DNA of 64,000 nucleotides from Epiperipatus broadwayi (lineage: Eukaryota > Onychophora > Udeonychophora > Euonychophora > Peripatidae), in the NCBI GenBank assembly GCA_028023455.1, contig JAQFVV010006275.1:60001-124000 (forward strand), in the 5' to 3' direction. The position numbers and the translations under genes are program-made. This document shows positions 14,198 through 26,480 of this stretch, piece after piece (positions within the stretch are counted from its first letter, which is position 1; each line of letters starts with the position of its first letter). The notes beneath the pieces were generated by a model. It had not been told where the DNA came from, made no database searches, and saw nothing but the letters and a program-made list of their open reading frames with translations.

Positions 14198-14790
14198 AGG
14201 ATATAAAGTATTCCTATATTTAAATATTACAGATTCAGCTTGTATCTTGCCCATCCCTCTTCTGCATATTTAAATGGACAAGATCCTATACATAAGGGGT
14301 CAGAGTGACTTAAAGTCAATATGGGCATGACAATAATATTGAGATCATCAAGGGATCTGGGTGTTACCATCATCAGATTTCCAATGGTATGGATGGCTGA
14401 AGAGTTGGAGAGTGGAGTAGATTGAAGCCTGTTCATTAAAGTTTGAAGATTTTCTATCTTAATATAAATCGAGCACTATATATATATGTGTGTGGGAGAT
14501 GATCGGGCCAAATAATAAGTGCTTGTTCAGTATGAAATACATATATTGGAGATCATTTGTTTTTCACATGTGTGTGGTCATATGTATCAGTTGTATGAGA
14601 TAGATTGGGTAGAAATACAATTTTCTTCTTCTTTCTCCTTTCTTCATGTATTGATTTACTGTAAAAGTATTTTGGTGTAAAAAATAGTATTGCTAAGTGT
14701 GTAAGAAGGGTGGAAATGATATCATATGTATAGATTGGGCAGCTGAGGAGAGCAACAAAGTCTAGATTCAAACCCCTATAATTATTAAGA
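14198..14790 (+). repeat. family A repeat, tandem copy 2 plus extension
   Basis: The unit of 13773 is repeated from aggatataaagtat. After the atgaaatacatatattgg block this copy continues through a pyrimidine-rich internal stretch (about 14620-14650) to a second tRNA-like segment near 14735-14780, with agattgggcagctgagg (A-box-like) and agattcaaacccc (B-box-like). The B box supports a pol III, SINE-like origin for part of family A. Frames on the minus strand (14227-14771) are by-products. Confidence 0.75.
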
Positions 14791-15159
14791 ATATGTAGAA
14801 GGTTTGCTTTACTGATTCTGAAGGTTTGATAGAGTGAACTGAAGAATTTTGTTTGATATTCTAATGAGAAAGGATGTAGATTGGAGGGAGTATCATCTAT
14901 TAAAAAGTTTGTATATGATTTAAAAGATTTAAAAATGAAATATTTATTCAGAAAGAAATATAAGGTTTTGTTTCCTTTCCTTAAAAAAAAAAATGTTTTG
15001 GTTTGATAATAAGTTTAGCCTATTTTTTGCAGATTGGAGGGTGAATGCAGAGCAAAACATGAAATTAAATCATTGAAATAGTAATGAGAGAAATTAAAAT
15101 GAGACTTGCTACTGTTTTAAAATAATTTTTAATAAGATGAGAAGGTTGTTTTGAATAAT
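14791..15159. other. no recognised feature
   Basis: AT-rich DNA with one A run near 14980; nothing classifiable. Confidence 0.5.
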
Positions 15160-15375
15160 ATTTTTGTAGTGTAATTTTCACTATACCATTCTCATGCAAG
15201 ATAGGGACTGTTTTCTATCTGCTTTTAAATCTTGTGGAGGTCTATAAACATAAACATCTGATCAAAGATATTTGAAAAAGATCTTATGATCCCCAAGTTG
15301 TACATTTCATGCTGAAGCAGCACACCTTTGTTGGCCCAGACTACAATCTCTTATACATATTATCAATGTTTGTAT
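15160..15375 (-). repeat. family A repeat, inverted copy
   Basis: On the minus strand this copy carries the gttggcccagac / catcag-type core near 15330 and a tail in common with the copy at 18345 (agcagatagaaa, then a ctatc.tgcatga block and gtgaaaattaca). The shared tail shows that these two belong to one subfamily. Confidence 0.7.
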
Positions 15376-16100
15376 ATATATATTGAAACAGTAAGGTCTG
15401 CTTTGCAGATCTTCGTTTCACCTTTTCTCACCTATTTCCTACCTCATACCTTAGTTTGAACCCCAATCTATCGTAGTGTGTCTGCAATATGCTTATATAC
15501 CGAAAATCCCGCCTAATTTTAAACCACGGGTACAATGCTCATATTATATATATAAGTCATTCCCAAATAAATAAAAGATTATAGATTATGTATATGTTCA
15601 CATAATTTTGATTTATTAAAAAGTAGGTTATATAAGTCGTAATTGCGCACACACTATGATATGCATTTTAAAACATATCAAAATTATAAATTGTTAAAGT
15701 TATTTTGTTTGAATCTATTTACAAATATATTACCATCGTAATATATTTTGATTTAAAATAAAATTCATTTAGTAAATATTCGTTTAGTAAATAGATTCAA
15801 ATATTGCAATTTAAAAAGTAAAATCATTTTCTTTAATTTAATAAAAGTTATTCCAAATATTTCTGTTTAAATAAATCGGGGACAATAGTTTAATTAGTTA
15901 ATATTATATAAGTTTATCTAAAAACAGCAGATGTCCACTTAAGGTTTTCTTTAATTAGTAAAAGTAATTTTTAATTAAATCTAATTTGTAATCCGAATGT
16001 CGACAGGGAAATTAACAAAAGAAATTAATTAATGTTGAATTCCTTTAGACATTCGGATAGATTTAATTACAGCTGATAAGTCCGATATATTTTTGTAATG
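15376..16100. other. transition into CpG-richer DNA; imperfect inverted repeat
   Basis: CpG dinucleotides become commoner from about 15410. A B-box-like block (rightward ttagtttgaaccccaa near 15453) suggests an eroded SINE on the minus strand. An imperfect inverted repeat pairs aatccgaatgtc near 15992 with gacattcggat near 16048, plus flanking atctaat/attaga-like bases; it may be a short MITE. Confidence 0.4.
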
Positions 16101-16130
16101 CTCCAGGGCAGTTCTATTGTTAATGTCTAC

Positions 16131-16139
16131 TATAAAAAG
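16131..16139 (+). promoter_or_regulatory. candidate TATA box
   Basis: TATAAAAAG lies at the edge of a locally GC- and CpG-richer island. It is followed about 30 nt downstream by a pyrimidine-rich sequence suited to an initiator (ttgttctccagtttc). In this AT-rich window TATA-like words are common, so the weight comes from the island, not the word. Confidence 0.3.
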
Positions 16140-16159
16140 AAGGGTTTTCTTTTGTTCTC

Positions 16160-16431
16160 CAGTTTCTTCTAATGTTTCTAAGAGAAATCATTCTGAGGTC
16201 TAATGTTTCTAACCAAAATTATAGTAGTAATTTGTAAATCTTGACATGACAGAGTAGAGTGCAAGAAGGCTATTTCTCTCCGAAATGGTCATATGCTGCC
16301 GTAGACCATCGGAAGTTATCACACAGGGAACCCCGGAACTGCTGCCGCTGCCAAAAATATGAACATTTCCAGATTTTGCTGCTGAATTATAAAACCTGCC
16401 GAACATCTACCTGAAAATGCTTCTCCAGAGG
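16160..16431 (+). other. candidate non-coding first exon ending in splice donor
   Basis: Between the TATA-like box and a good donor site (ccagag|gtaacc at about 16430) the sequence is unusually GC-rich for the window and contains several CpGs. On the plus strand the ATGs open only very short frames; the longest starts at about 16285 and has 25 codons. If transcribed it would therefore be a 5' untranslated exon. On the minus strand a 65-codon open frame at 16209-16406 includes a GSGSSSG stretch and could instead be a coding exon. I recognise no family in either reading. Confidence 0.25.
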
Positions 16432-18068
16432 TAACCCTAAATTAACCCAAGAGCTCTTGTGATAACTAACATGCTATAGCTATTTAAAATTGTTTTTCTT
16501 ATATCTCACATAACTTCATTATGTATTTCTTTAACGTGTTTAAATATACTCAACATTTTGCTCTCTATCCTTGGGTTAAGATTTTCTATTATAAAGCTTT
16601 CTTTTATTTTATTATGATAATGTGTCAGAATCGTCTTTGACCGAGTGAATTATTCCTTTTGTTGAAACTAAGACGCCGCTATAAAGGCATATTTTAAATT
16701 TCTAAATAATTTCCAATTTTTATTATCTTGCAAATCACTCGTTCGAGGGCGATTCTTTTCTTTAATATATCATATAATCACATAGTTTAAAATCTACATG
16801 TTATTGATTTTAATCTAATATGAGAGTATGTGCGAGGTCAATGATTAAATGTGTCCCCTAATGCATGATTGCGTATATAAATCTATACTTACTTTTCAAA
16901 CCCACAAGCATGCATTTTCCTATTTTAATTACCATGTTCTACTTTAATTACAAAGTACATCATTGACGTCGAGAATGTGCGGACCCTTTTAAATGAATTT
17001 CTGGGAATTTGATTGGGCATTTCTCTTAATCCAAGTAAAACCCATTCAGTATGTTTTATATACACTAGTCTCGTATTGCTGGTAAGTGAATTGGTTGTTG
17101 AGACCACTTTGTTTTATTTTTCCAAGGATTCTTTACACGGCTAAAGGCCGTTCTCTTCGCCTTTTTGCGGTTTCCAGGCTGAGTGTGTCCCCAAATGACA
17201 CACCTGGGAATTAAATGCAATCGTCACCCAGTCGCTAAGTTTCGGCTGTTCATCAAAATACTTTCCTACGGGTTAGCGGCGAGATGCCCTCCGTAATTAT
17301 TCCGGATCTTCAATATTGTTTTATTTTATATTTATTTTACAAAGCATCCGTGACTTAAACGTGTCACACCCTCCAACTTTAATAAATTCATTATCAGCAA
17401 TACTGACCTCCCAATGCAACTCTATTATTATTATTCTCAAATAAATGCTTTGATCACATTCCCACTTTGTTGCTTAGTAAGCTTTTGTCCGTGCTATTCT
17501 CGAAATCAATAAATATTTTAGAACACTTAATTTTCAAATATTTTCTTAGACTTGTATAATTGTTCAAAGCACCTCGCATATGTTCCTATCTCATCAAGCA
17601 CATTATCGTAATGCTATTAACCCGAGGAATAGAATATATCATTTTGTTTTAAAACCTTTTATCATTTATTGAAATATAATGCCAACAATTATTTAATACG
17701 CGTCCCTGTCTCATATAAGCAGACAGTGACGTTATATCTATAATTTATATAAATAAATTTTGTGAAATTATTTAAAACTAAATTTGATATCTTATTTTAT
17801 TGATTCCTATCACTGTCTTGGTCTATATATATATTTTCTGCATTTCTTTTGTAAATCCATAGACGTTAATTAGCCACCCAAGCTTCTTTTAGTATAGAGT
17901 CTTTTGTTTCTCCCTGACCACCAGGCACCGGTCAAAGGTTATACTAGTAGTGGCATCAGATGCATTATCACGTAGATGGCGCTGTGAAATTTGGACTTTA
18001 GATTCGAATTTAGTATATCTAGAAGGCAACCCCATTTAGAATGTTCAGTTTCGTGTCTGGGGTTTGAA
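16432..18068. other. CpG-richer, low-repeat island
   Basis: CpG density is clearly above the rest of the window, especially at 17130-17310 (about a dozen CpGs, with blocks such as gttagcggcgagatgcc) and again at 17920-18060. No transposon motif was recognised. This could be an unmethylated regulatory or promoter region, a recent insertion from a differently composed source, or a unique spacer. The minus-strand frame at 16925-17107 has no recognisable domain. Confidence 0.4.
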
Positions 18069-18120
18069 TTCTGCAGTATGTTAGCGAGATAGACGATTCT
18101 GACTTACAATATATATATAT

Positions 18121-18345
18121 AGTAAATTACTATCAGTTCAGTTGACAAGTGTCAAATGTGCTGCCCACACAACTTTGACACAAATCACTTAATGAAAGTG
18201 TATTAATAATTTTTATTGTTCATTCATTAGACTAGAAATAAAAATTTATGGATATACTTTCATTAAGTGATTTGTGTTAAAGTTGTGAGGGCAAAACATT
18301 TGACACTAGTCAATTAAATTGTAGCAATCTGCTGTCTACATATAT
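18121..18345. mobile_element. MITE-like foldback, about 210 bp
   Basis: The arms at about 18127-18200 and 18255-18330 pair well, with shared blocks gacaagtgtcaaatgtgc and atcacttaatgaaagt and their complements, around a loop of about 55 nt. TATATATA lies on both sides, so a TA duplication (Tc1/mariner style) is possible but cannot be distinguished from the local microsatellite. A weak longer repeat (tctgcagtat near 18070, tctgctgtct near 18328) would place this element in the leader-hairpin class described in the findings. Confidence 0.65.
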
Positions 18346-18560
18346 ATACTTAACATTGATAAGGATATGTGTAAGAGATTGTGATCAAGACCAACTGATG
18401 AGTGCTAGTTCAGCATGAATTGTGCATTTTGGGTATCACAAATCTTTTTCAAATGTCTTTGGTCATATGTTTATGATTACATTTTCCCACAAGATGTTAA
18501 AAGCAGATAGAAACCAGTTTCTATCCCGTATGAAAGTGGTGTAGTAAAAATTACAGTACA
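18346..18560 (+). repeat. family A repeat copy
   Basis: Includes gaccaactgatgagtgctag near 18390 and the agcagatagaaaccag tail near 18502, matching the inverted copy at 15160-15375. Confidence 0.75.
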
Positions 18561-19280
18561 GAAATATTCATTATTGGATAATCTCTAGTCTAATGAATGA
18601 CTAATAAAAATTATTAATAGAAAGTTATGTGTTACTGAAACTTGGATTATTAGGGTAAAAAGAAAAAGGATAGAATTCTGATATGTGGACTTGGAAGAGA
18701 ATGGTTAATAAGTTTTAAAACATAAATATTGAAAATAAATTAAGAAGTGAAACTGGTTTCTACATGTACTTAAAGAAATCATGAAAAATGTTGTAGAAAT
18801 AATTAAAAGATGGAGGAATAGAGATAAAAAGTTAGTAGATGATCTTAATGAAAAGAATAGTTAAGTGATTTTAAAACATACAGCATGTGATAGAAGGATT
18901 TGGAATAAATAATATATTTTGATGTGTGGGACATGCATTTTTGATAAATGACTGATGATGAACTTAAATACAATATTCCAAATAAAGTAGGAATTATTAT
19001 GTTGGCCATTTCTGATAACATTGGGTTATATTATTCCCAATTCAAGTTATATTTGTGTATATATATTATTTATTTTAGTAGTGATTTAAAAAGTGCAGTC
19101 TTGTACAATCTTTTTTTTTTAATTTATGAAAAATAATGTCTACATTTAAATGCAAATGATGCAATATTAAAATCACTTTCTCTGTCAGACTTGTATAAAA
19201 ATTACATTTTTTCTTTATTTTATTTTTTGTATGGTTTTTTTAATTTTATCACTTTTCTATTAAATTTATTAATTCACAAC
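18561..19280. other. AT-rich stretch without recognised gene
   Basis: No gene seen. The 62-codon frame at 18948-19136 has no recognisable domain and is compositionally ordinary for this DNA. Confidence 0.5.
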
Positions 19281-20097
19281 TTGAGTTATAATAACTGAAA
19301 TACAGACTTATTATATCCCTTTATCAATATATGTAATATATAGGGTATATGAGCAAAGACTTTCACATAACCCACCACTCTCCACTCTATCTCATAACAC
19401 TGATACACTTGAACACATATATGTCGAAAAGATAAATAATCACCAATATACATATTTCATGCTAAAACAGCAGTCATCAGTTGGTCCAGATTATCATCTC
19501 TACACATATATGCAATTAAGTGCTTAGATATATATTAAGATAGCCAATCTTCATACTTTAGTGGACAATCTCAGCCTCAGGATGGCCTTTGAGCATTCCA
19601 TCATCAGATTTTCAATTGGATGGACAGTTGAAAAGTTGGAGTGTGGAGTGGTCCATTAAAGTATGAAGATTGGCTATCTTAATATATATCTGAGCACTTA
19701 TTGCATATATGTGTAGAGATGATAATCTGGACCAACTGATGATTGCTGGTTTAGCATGAAATACATATATTGGTGATTATTTATCTTTTCGACATATATG
19801 TGTTCAAGTGTATCAGTGTTAAACCACTAAACATCACATGATCACTATTTCTTGTCTCTCAGATCCAAAGCTCCTCACTGCGAAGGCCACAAGCCAGAAA
19901 CTAGTCTGGGGATATTGGATGATTAGGCACTAGATGGGGATTTTATGCACAAGCCTTCTGGCATCCATTGATTACTCTGGTTGGCATGAGTGGCACTACT
20001 GTATGGAGACTTTTGCCTGTTTGTATCAGTGTTATGAGATACAGTGGAGAGTGGTAGGTCTTGTGAAAGTCTGTGCTCATATAATTTGAGTTATAAT
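19281..20097. mobile_element. large family A foldback with nested insertion
   Basis: An exact 12-bp direct repeat, ttgagttataat, brackets the element (19281-19292 and 20086-20097). A leader of about 50 nt (19293-19342) precedes the left arm. The left arm (about 19343-19560) and right arm (about 19640-20085, interrupted) pair over roughly 240 bp. The right arm is split at 19822 by a 201-bp insertion that duplicated 12 bp of the arm. Without it, the structure matches the foldback at 48752-49259, including a recognisably homologous leader. The minus-strand frame at 19943-20131 has no protein meaning. Confidence 0.8.
19822..20022 (+). mobile_element. nested element B, 201 bp, 12-bp target duplication
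   Basis: The insertion is flanked by exact copies of gtatcagtgtta (19810-19821 and 20023-20034), a sequence that belongs to the host foldback arm. The insert starts aaccactaaacatcacatga and contains a block (tcagatccaaagctcctcac through gcactactgtatggaga) that recurs in diverged form at about 38045-38215. It has no coding capacity. The duplication length is closer to LINE-driven retroposition than to most cut-and-paste transposons. Confidence 0.8.
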
Positions 20098-23000
20098 TTT
20101 TTTTTTCTAAATTTTTTGTTTGACTTAGCAAAATCTATTAACAAGAAAGTTTTGATTGATTTTTTTTAAAAAAACAAACAATTTTTCATTTCTTTCCTGT
20201 AGACTTTCTTCAATTAATTTTTTTTTTTGGAAGATTACTTTTATACTGTACTTTTAATTATTTTATTCTATCTTTCAATTATCAGTATAGAAATTTAGTG
20301 AACTGTTTAATTATCTTTATTTTAGATTTATTTTAATTTAATCTAAATTAAATAAAATTCACTTTTTAATGCACCATTTATGTTGATAGATTTTTTTATG
20401 TTTAAGATAGAAATTGAACAAAAAATTTATAATTATCATTAGAGAAATTTCAACTTCAAGTATTATATATAATATCATAAGAAAATTTACTTTTTCATCC
20501 CTCCCACCCATAAAAATCCATCCTTTAAATTAAAAAAATGAATCAGTATTACTAGAATTTCACAAATTTCAGAAATTTAATAAAATGATCAGTTTGTGAT
20601 TTAATGACTGTACAGATACCCAAATTTTTTTTAGATTTTTTTATTATTATTTTTTCCCATAACTATTAGCTGTTTGCAACAAAAAAAAATATCTTTCTTT
20701 GCTAAATAAGTCTGTTAACTTCAGTAATATTCTTTTATCATAGTTGAGAATCATAATGTGATTTTTTTCTCTAAATCTTAAATATTTGTTTTTTTTTTTT
20801 TTTTGTTTGATATGATAAACATTCAGTTTGACAAATATCATTTGGTTGACTTTTTTATTTTATAAATTTCTTAAAAAATTTTTTAGTCTATCTTTTAATA
20901 TTTGGATGAAATTTCTATTTAATAAAATATTTATAGATAAGTTCTTCAAGAAGATACTATTCTAAGTTTAAACCAAAATATTTATTATTAATTCAATTCA
21001 ATTCTTCAAAGACTACATACTCTTTTATTGTTTTTGGATAAATGAAATTTACTTTGAATAACTTTGGTAATGGTCAGTTGTTTTATTTTACATCGTTCCC
21101 ATTCTCCTTACCTATTTGATATTGCTTTAATGAGTCATTGTTTTTATTCAATTTTTGTGCAACTGAGAACTTAATTCAGAATAGCAAAAATATCTGTTTA
21201 TTTAATATCATTCTCTCAATCTACAATTTTACTTTTTTTTTTTTTTTATCTTATCAATCTTTACTTGGCATCAATGCATTCTTTCATATCAAAACACTTT
21301 TTGGCCACTAACAAAGTCAAATATAATTATCTTTTGATTTAATCTTCTAAACAATCTAAGTTTAATTCAAAACATCTCTATTTTAATAAATTCATTCTTC
21401 CGTAATAGTGCAGTTTAATTACTTTATGCCAGGGATGATGTACATTTTATAATAAGGTACCAATTTTTTCATACATGAATCTACAGTCATTGTACTACTT
21501 TGCATTATTATGCAATGTTATCTAATTTTCATTATGTTTTGCATAAATAATATTTTCATAATATAATTCACTTTAGAAAAACATGTAAGTATTATTTTAA
21601 TAAGACTTCTGAATCTGTTTTCCCTTCATCATAGCATTAATGTTTGGATTTAAATATGTAAATGAAAGCTGCAGAACCCTTTTTATATTTGAATTGGTCA
21701 GTCACCTCTTTTTTTCTTTAGCAATTTCATGATACAAATAAGTTTTATAGAGAACAAAACTGCAAGACTTATGAAGGATAAACAATTATAAAATGAAAAA
21801 TAAGAATTATGGTTTTGCTCTGGATTAGATAGCTATATATTGATAGAAAGAATTTTTGAACAATCCCCTCTCCCTTCTCCTTTATTGAATAAAATTTTTT
21901 GTTGCAAATTTTTTTCTTTCTGAAAAATAAAAATTGATTTTTTACAGTATTATTTTACAAGAATTGAGTTTTATTTTTATCACCAAAAGTATAAGGTATC
22001 GGGTTTGATACATTATACATTGGCTACTTTTGCTTTATGGTGTACTTTTTAGAAAAAAAGAATATTAACTATGAAAGAAAATTCCATTTAACACAGTTTG
22101 ACTTGCAAATATGGAATTAATATGATTTTTGAATTTTAAAAAGTGAAAAAATGGTTTCTTTTTAATGATAAAATATTATTCAAATGGTGAAAATATTATT
22201 TAATTAGTGTATTATTAGATATATAAAGTTCTAAGTAAATTTATATCATACTTTTATTCAATATTTTGAAATTAATACTATGATTAAAATGTTGTAATAT
22301 GCAAATGATTTTACTGTATTTTGCCTTTTGTTTATTAGATTATATTTTATATTGTAATTTGAATTTTTAGCCGTTAAAATAACATTTGTATTTGTTCATT
22401 TGCTTTTAAAACTTATATTTATTTAAAAATCCAATAAAAATAAAATGAACTTATTGTTAATTTATTCTTTTAAGCACTGCAGACAAATTCAGCAAAAAGT
22501 ATAAAATTCATTGAATAATATATCTTTTTATAAGTTAGTCTGCTTTCTTGGCCAAGTATTATTTTTCTCTTATTGTTCCTTTTACTGAGATGAATTCTAC
22601 TATTTTTCAAACCATTATATATTTTAGAGCATTTTTCTATAATCTTATTCTTATGATATTGTTTATTTATATGGAAATTATGTGATCATCATTTTTTTCA
22701 CCAGGATTTTTAACTGTCTGATTCTTCAGAATTGACTGTAATGGAAATATGTTTGTGATTTATTACAAACATAATCGATTGTAAGTTAGCTGATATTCTT
22801 TATTCTGAAAGTCAGTATCCTTGATTTAAAATGTATTTTATTCAAAATTAATTTTAATTATTTGTAATATTGATGGTTTGTCAACATCTCAAGTTGGTGG
22901 TTATAAGTACTATTTAAATTTAAGAATATGCTAATTATTATACAATAATTCATGATTAAGACATCACTAAAAGGAATTAACTAATATTAGATAGCTCTGT

Positions 23001-24449
23001 TGAACATGTAATTAAGTTTAATATGGTCATTCAGTATCACCATTGTCTTCATATTGTGAAGATTCATTTATAATTAAATGTGAACAATCTAAAAATTATT
23101 TTATGTAATTATGTGCATGCTAGTTAGAACTCTTATCAAACTATAGTTTTATTTTATTTATTTATTTTGCAGTATAAATGGCTTGTAAACAGCAATAGTA
23201 ATCTCAGGTGAAAATTAAGCTAATATTAGTATTTTTAAATCTTTATATATAATCTTTTTTTCATTTCATATTTTAATGTACCAATAAAGTAATTTAAAAA
23301 ATAAAGTAAAATTTGGTTAAATGGTTCAATTTATTTTTTATTCTAACAAATTTACCAAAATTGACACTAATCTAAAGTTATCACAATGACTAAATGTTTG
23401 TTGTGACTACATTTAATAAAGAAAATGGCTTGATGTCAAGAAAAAATGTGATTGTTTTTTATCATCTTTTTTTTCTCTAATATGTGAAAATTTTATAACT
23501 TCTTATTTGTTTTTAAAAATGCTGTCCATTTGTTTTGTAGGTTTAAATGTTGTGCATTTTCAAATATGGTTTTTTAAATATATAGGAAAGGACTTAGGAT
23601 GTAATAAGTTATCTGTACTATGTTTTTGAGCAGGAGTTCATATCCAGATGAAACAGTAGCTGAGGATTTTCATGCAAGCTGAGGAATTATTTTTTTAAAA
23701 ATAGTAATCATAGCTAATCTATCTAATTAACTATCCAATTATTAGGTAATAAAGAAAATCTTATTATAGCCTGAGAATAAATATGAAAGGAAAAATATCT
23801 TTTTTAGTGACATTTCCCTATTATATTGAGTAATGTCTTTTTTTTTCATTTATGGAACAATTTCAGAATTTCTATACTTTATAGCAGTTTGTTTAACATT
23901 ATACTCTTATTAGTAGATAAAAGGTAAAAAAAAATGAATTATTAAAATTTTGTAATATATATTATTTTTTTTAGCTATATTATTGAGTTTTATCTTAGAT
24001 ATATAAAGTATAAAGTTTTAGTATTATAATATTCTCACCAAAATGTAGGGATGCTGCTGTATTCATCCTTTTAATCAGATACCGATTTTTAAATTTATAT
24101 TTTTTATAATGACTAAAGAAATATATATTTAAAAATAAACAAAATACATATTTTGCCATTATATTACTGTTTATAGGTTTAATGCTATTGCGTATTTAAT
24201 ATATGATAGTAATTACACATTATTGTGTTAGTATATGTGAAGAAAAAAAAATCAGATATATTAATCTTTAACTGAGGTTTAAAGTTTATATCTGTGCTAG
24301 AGATAATCTCTAGTTTCGAAAATGATTAGTAATAATCGTTAGTGTATTTATCTGAAATGGATGGCGTCAAAAGTTGTGAATGGAGGAAGTTTGACAATGG
24401 TAAATGAAAATGTAACAATTTACTCTAGATAAATACTTTGCATATAATA
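20098..24449. other. long AT-rich stretch without recognised gene
   Basis: About 4.3 kb of A/T-run-rich sequence. I see no coding motif, tRNA-like promoter or strong terminal repeats. There is a small perfect hairpin at about 22747-22770 (atgtttgt and acaaacat). A possible eroded B-box-like block lies near 23633-23650. Confidence 0.5.
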
Positions 24450-24540
24450 AAGATGTATATGAGAGATTGTGACCTGGGCCAACTGATGAGGGCTGGTTCA
24501 GTACAAAATGCATCTTGGGGGTCATTTATCTTTTATTATA
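24450..24540 (+). repeat. family A repeat fragment
   Basis: A short match to the core, gggccaactgatgagggctg near 24477, followed by a block like the atgcat..tgg..atca.ttatct of other copies. Confidence 0.7.
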
Positions 24541-26320
24541 TCTTTATTTATATGTATTTAAAAAGAATGGGAAATTATGGAGATGTTTATTATATTTAAA
24601 AAGATAATTTATTTCATAGTGATATACACTTGATGTCCCCAGTCTGGATTCTAACCCACATATTTCAAAATCCTACTTGATTAGTCTCCTTTAATTATTC
24701 AATCAAATTTTGTATTCACTATTTGGTGATACTTAATTTATTTATTAATTCTCCATTTTTATAAGGTATACGTTGTGCCATTTTGGAGGCTTCTTCAAAA
24801 ATATGATTATGTATATTTAATATTGAATTTTTTTTTTTAGATGGCAAAATTATTTCACTCTTAAATTACAAATTCCATAAATATTAATAGAGTCTCTAAC
24901 TCATGAGCCATATAAACTATAGATTTCTTACATAAGTCTTTCATTTTGAAATATATATTGTAGCCCTTTGGTTTATTACCATCTATAAACCAAATATAAT
25001 AAACTGAAGTAATTGTGGAAATTTTTTTTTTTTTATGTAAGAAAAAGTTAAAGGTTTTTATTTGAGAAAGTAATGGCTATATAGCTCAAAAGCAACATAT
25101 ATAGAGACAGTTTGTGTTTGTATGGAATATCTATTACTAAAGAGTTGATGAGAATTAAGATTGAATCGATTGTCAGTAGCTTTAGTTAACAGTTTCTTTC
25201 TAGAGAACAAGTTTAAAGTTATAGGAGATTATGGTGAATATTTATGTTTATGATTATCAGAAATTATAATTGATTTTATGCTTGTAATTATAAGAAGTTA
25301 TAATGGATATTTGTGTTCATATAATCTGAATAATCAGTTTTCTATAACATGTTCTGCACAGGTATGTATGTGTGATACAGATACATGGGTTTGATTTTTT
25401 TTTATTTCCTTTATAGAAACTGACATAATTTTTTTTTAAATTATTAAAAATGTAAATCTAAATAAGAAATTATTTAGATTAGATGAATGTAACCTTTGTT
25501 TGACCAAAAAAAAGTGTTAGCAAGCTTATGTTTTCAATTATATCTCCTTTAACTAATTTTCCATAAATTAATTGACAATGTGTTAATTAAAGAGATCTGG
25601 TTGCAGATCAGACAAAGTTGTTAAAAGAGTAACACTTTAGAAAGAGTTATTGCTCATTCTGAGTGGGGATTTTTTTGATTAGACTTGAGGAAAAACCACT
25701 GGGAGGGGGGAGGTTTAACATGTGCTTTCTTTTTTTCCTTCACTCTATAAAAAGTGACTGGAAAAAGTGAAAGAAAAGAAAAAATTTTTGCTGATTGAGA
25801 ACTGGGCTAACTTACTAAAAATTAATTATCTAAAGGTATTTTTTTTTCCAAGTTTTTTTTTAAATTTTCTTTCTCAGAATTTAATAATGCATTTAAGTTT
25901 TATAATAGACCAAAATATGAATTTCTAATTTGTCCGTCAGTGGTGCATATCTCTTTTTTCCCAAATCAATTATGGAGAAGTCAACTTTTGATAAGATATT
26001 TTCTGCTGAATATCACAATTTATCCAGTCTGCTTATAAAATTTCCTGCAAGAAGAGAATTGTCAAATTTTTTTATTAAATTAAAAGACCACTTCAGATTA
26101 TAATAATTATTTGGCTGTTTAAAATTCATTTGAAACAACTGCAGCAATCTTCTGTATAATGTTTTAAAAAGTTAATTCATGTTAGTAATCAGAAACTGCT
26201 TGTTGTATAATTTGAACCTTTAAATGGAAAAGAAAAGGAAGGGAAAACAAAGTGAATTCAAATCCAGGAAAACTCATCAAATGGAAGGTAACCAATAGAA
26301 CTTTTTTTAAAAATTTATTA
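24541..26320. other. AT-rich stretch, weak tandem blocks
   Basis: No gene seen. At about 25220-25335 a degenerate unit (ttataatggatatttgtgtt-like) occurs roughly three times. A rightward ggattctaaccca block near 24652 could be a remnant tRNA-like B box. Confidence 0.4.
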
Positions 26321-26480
26321 ACTATCCTGTAGCTACACTTTTGATTTAAAATAACTATCTACGTTTTTTTAGCTATCTTGATTCAAATGACTGTCTGTGC
26401 ATTCTATACACATTTAATTAAAATAACTGTCTGATGTGCAAGTATATAGCTATCTCAAGTAAAATGAACTGAATGTATTA
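26321..26480. repeat. minisatellite, about 37-bp unit, four copies
   Basis: The repeating theme is agctatcttgatt-aaaataactgtct followed by a spacer such as tgcattctatac. Copies end near 26360, 26397, 26434 and 26472. Divergence between units is moderate. Confidence 0.55.

Noticed and set aside
14227-14436. Minus-strand frame matching the frame at 13864-14115
   Set aside because: Similarity of the two predicted peptides only reflects the tandem family A repeat; the repeat is non-coding in its other copies.
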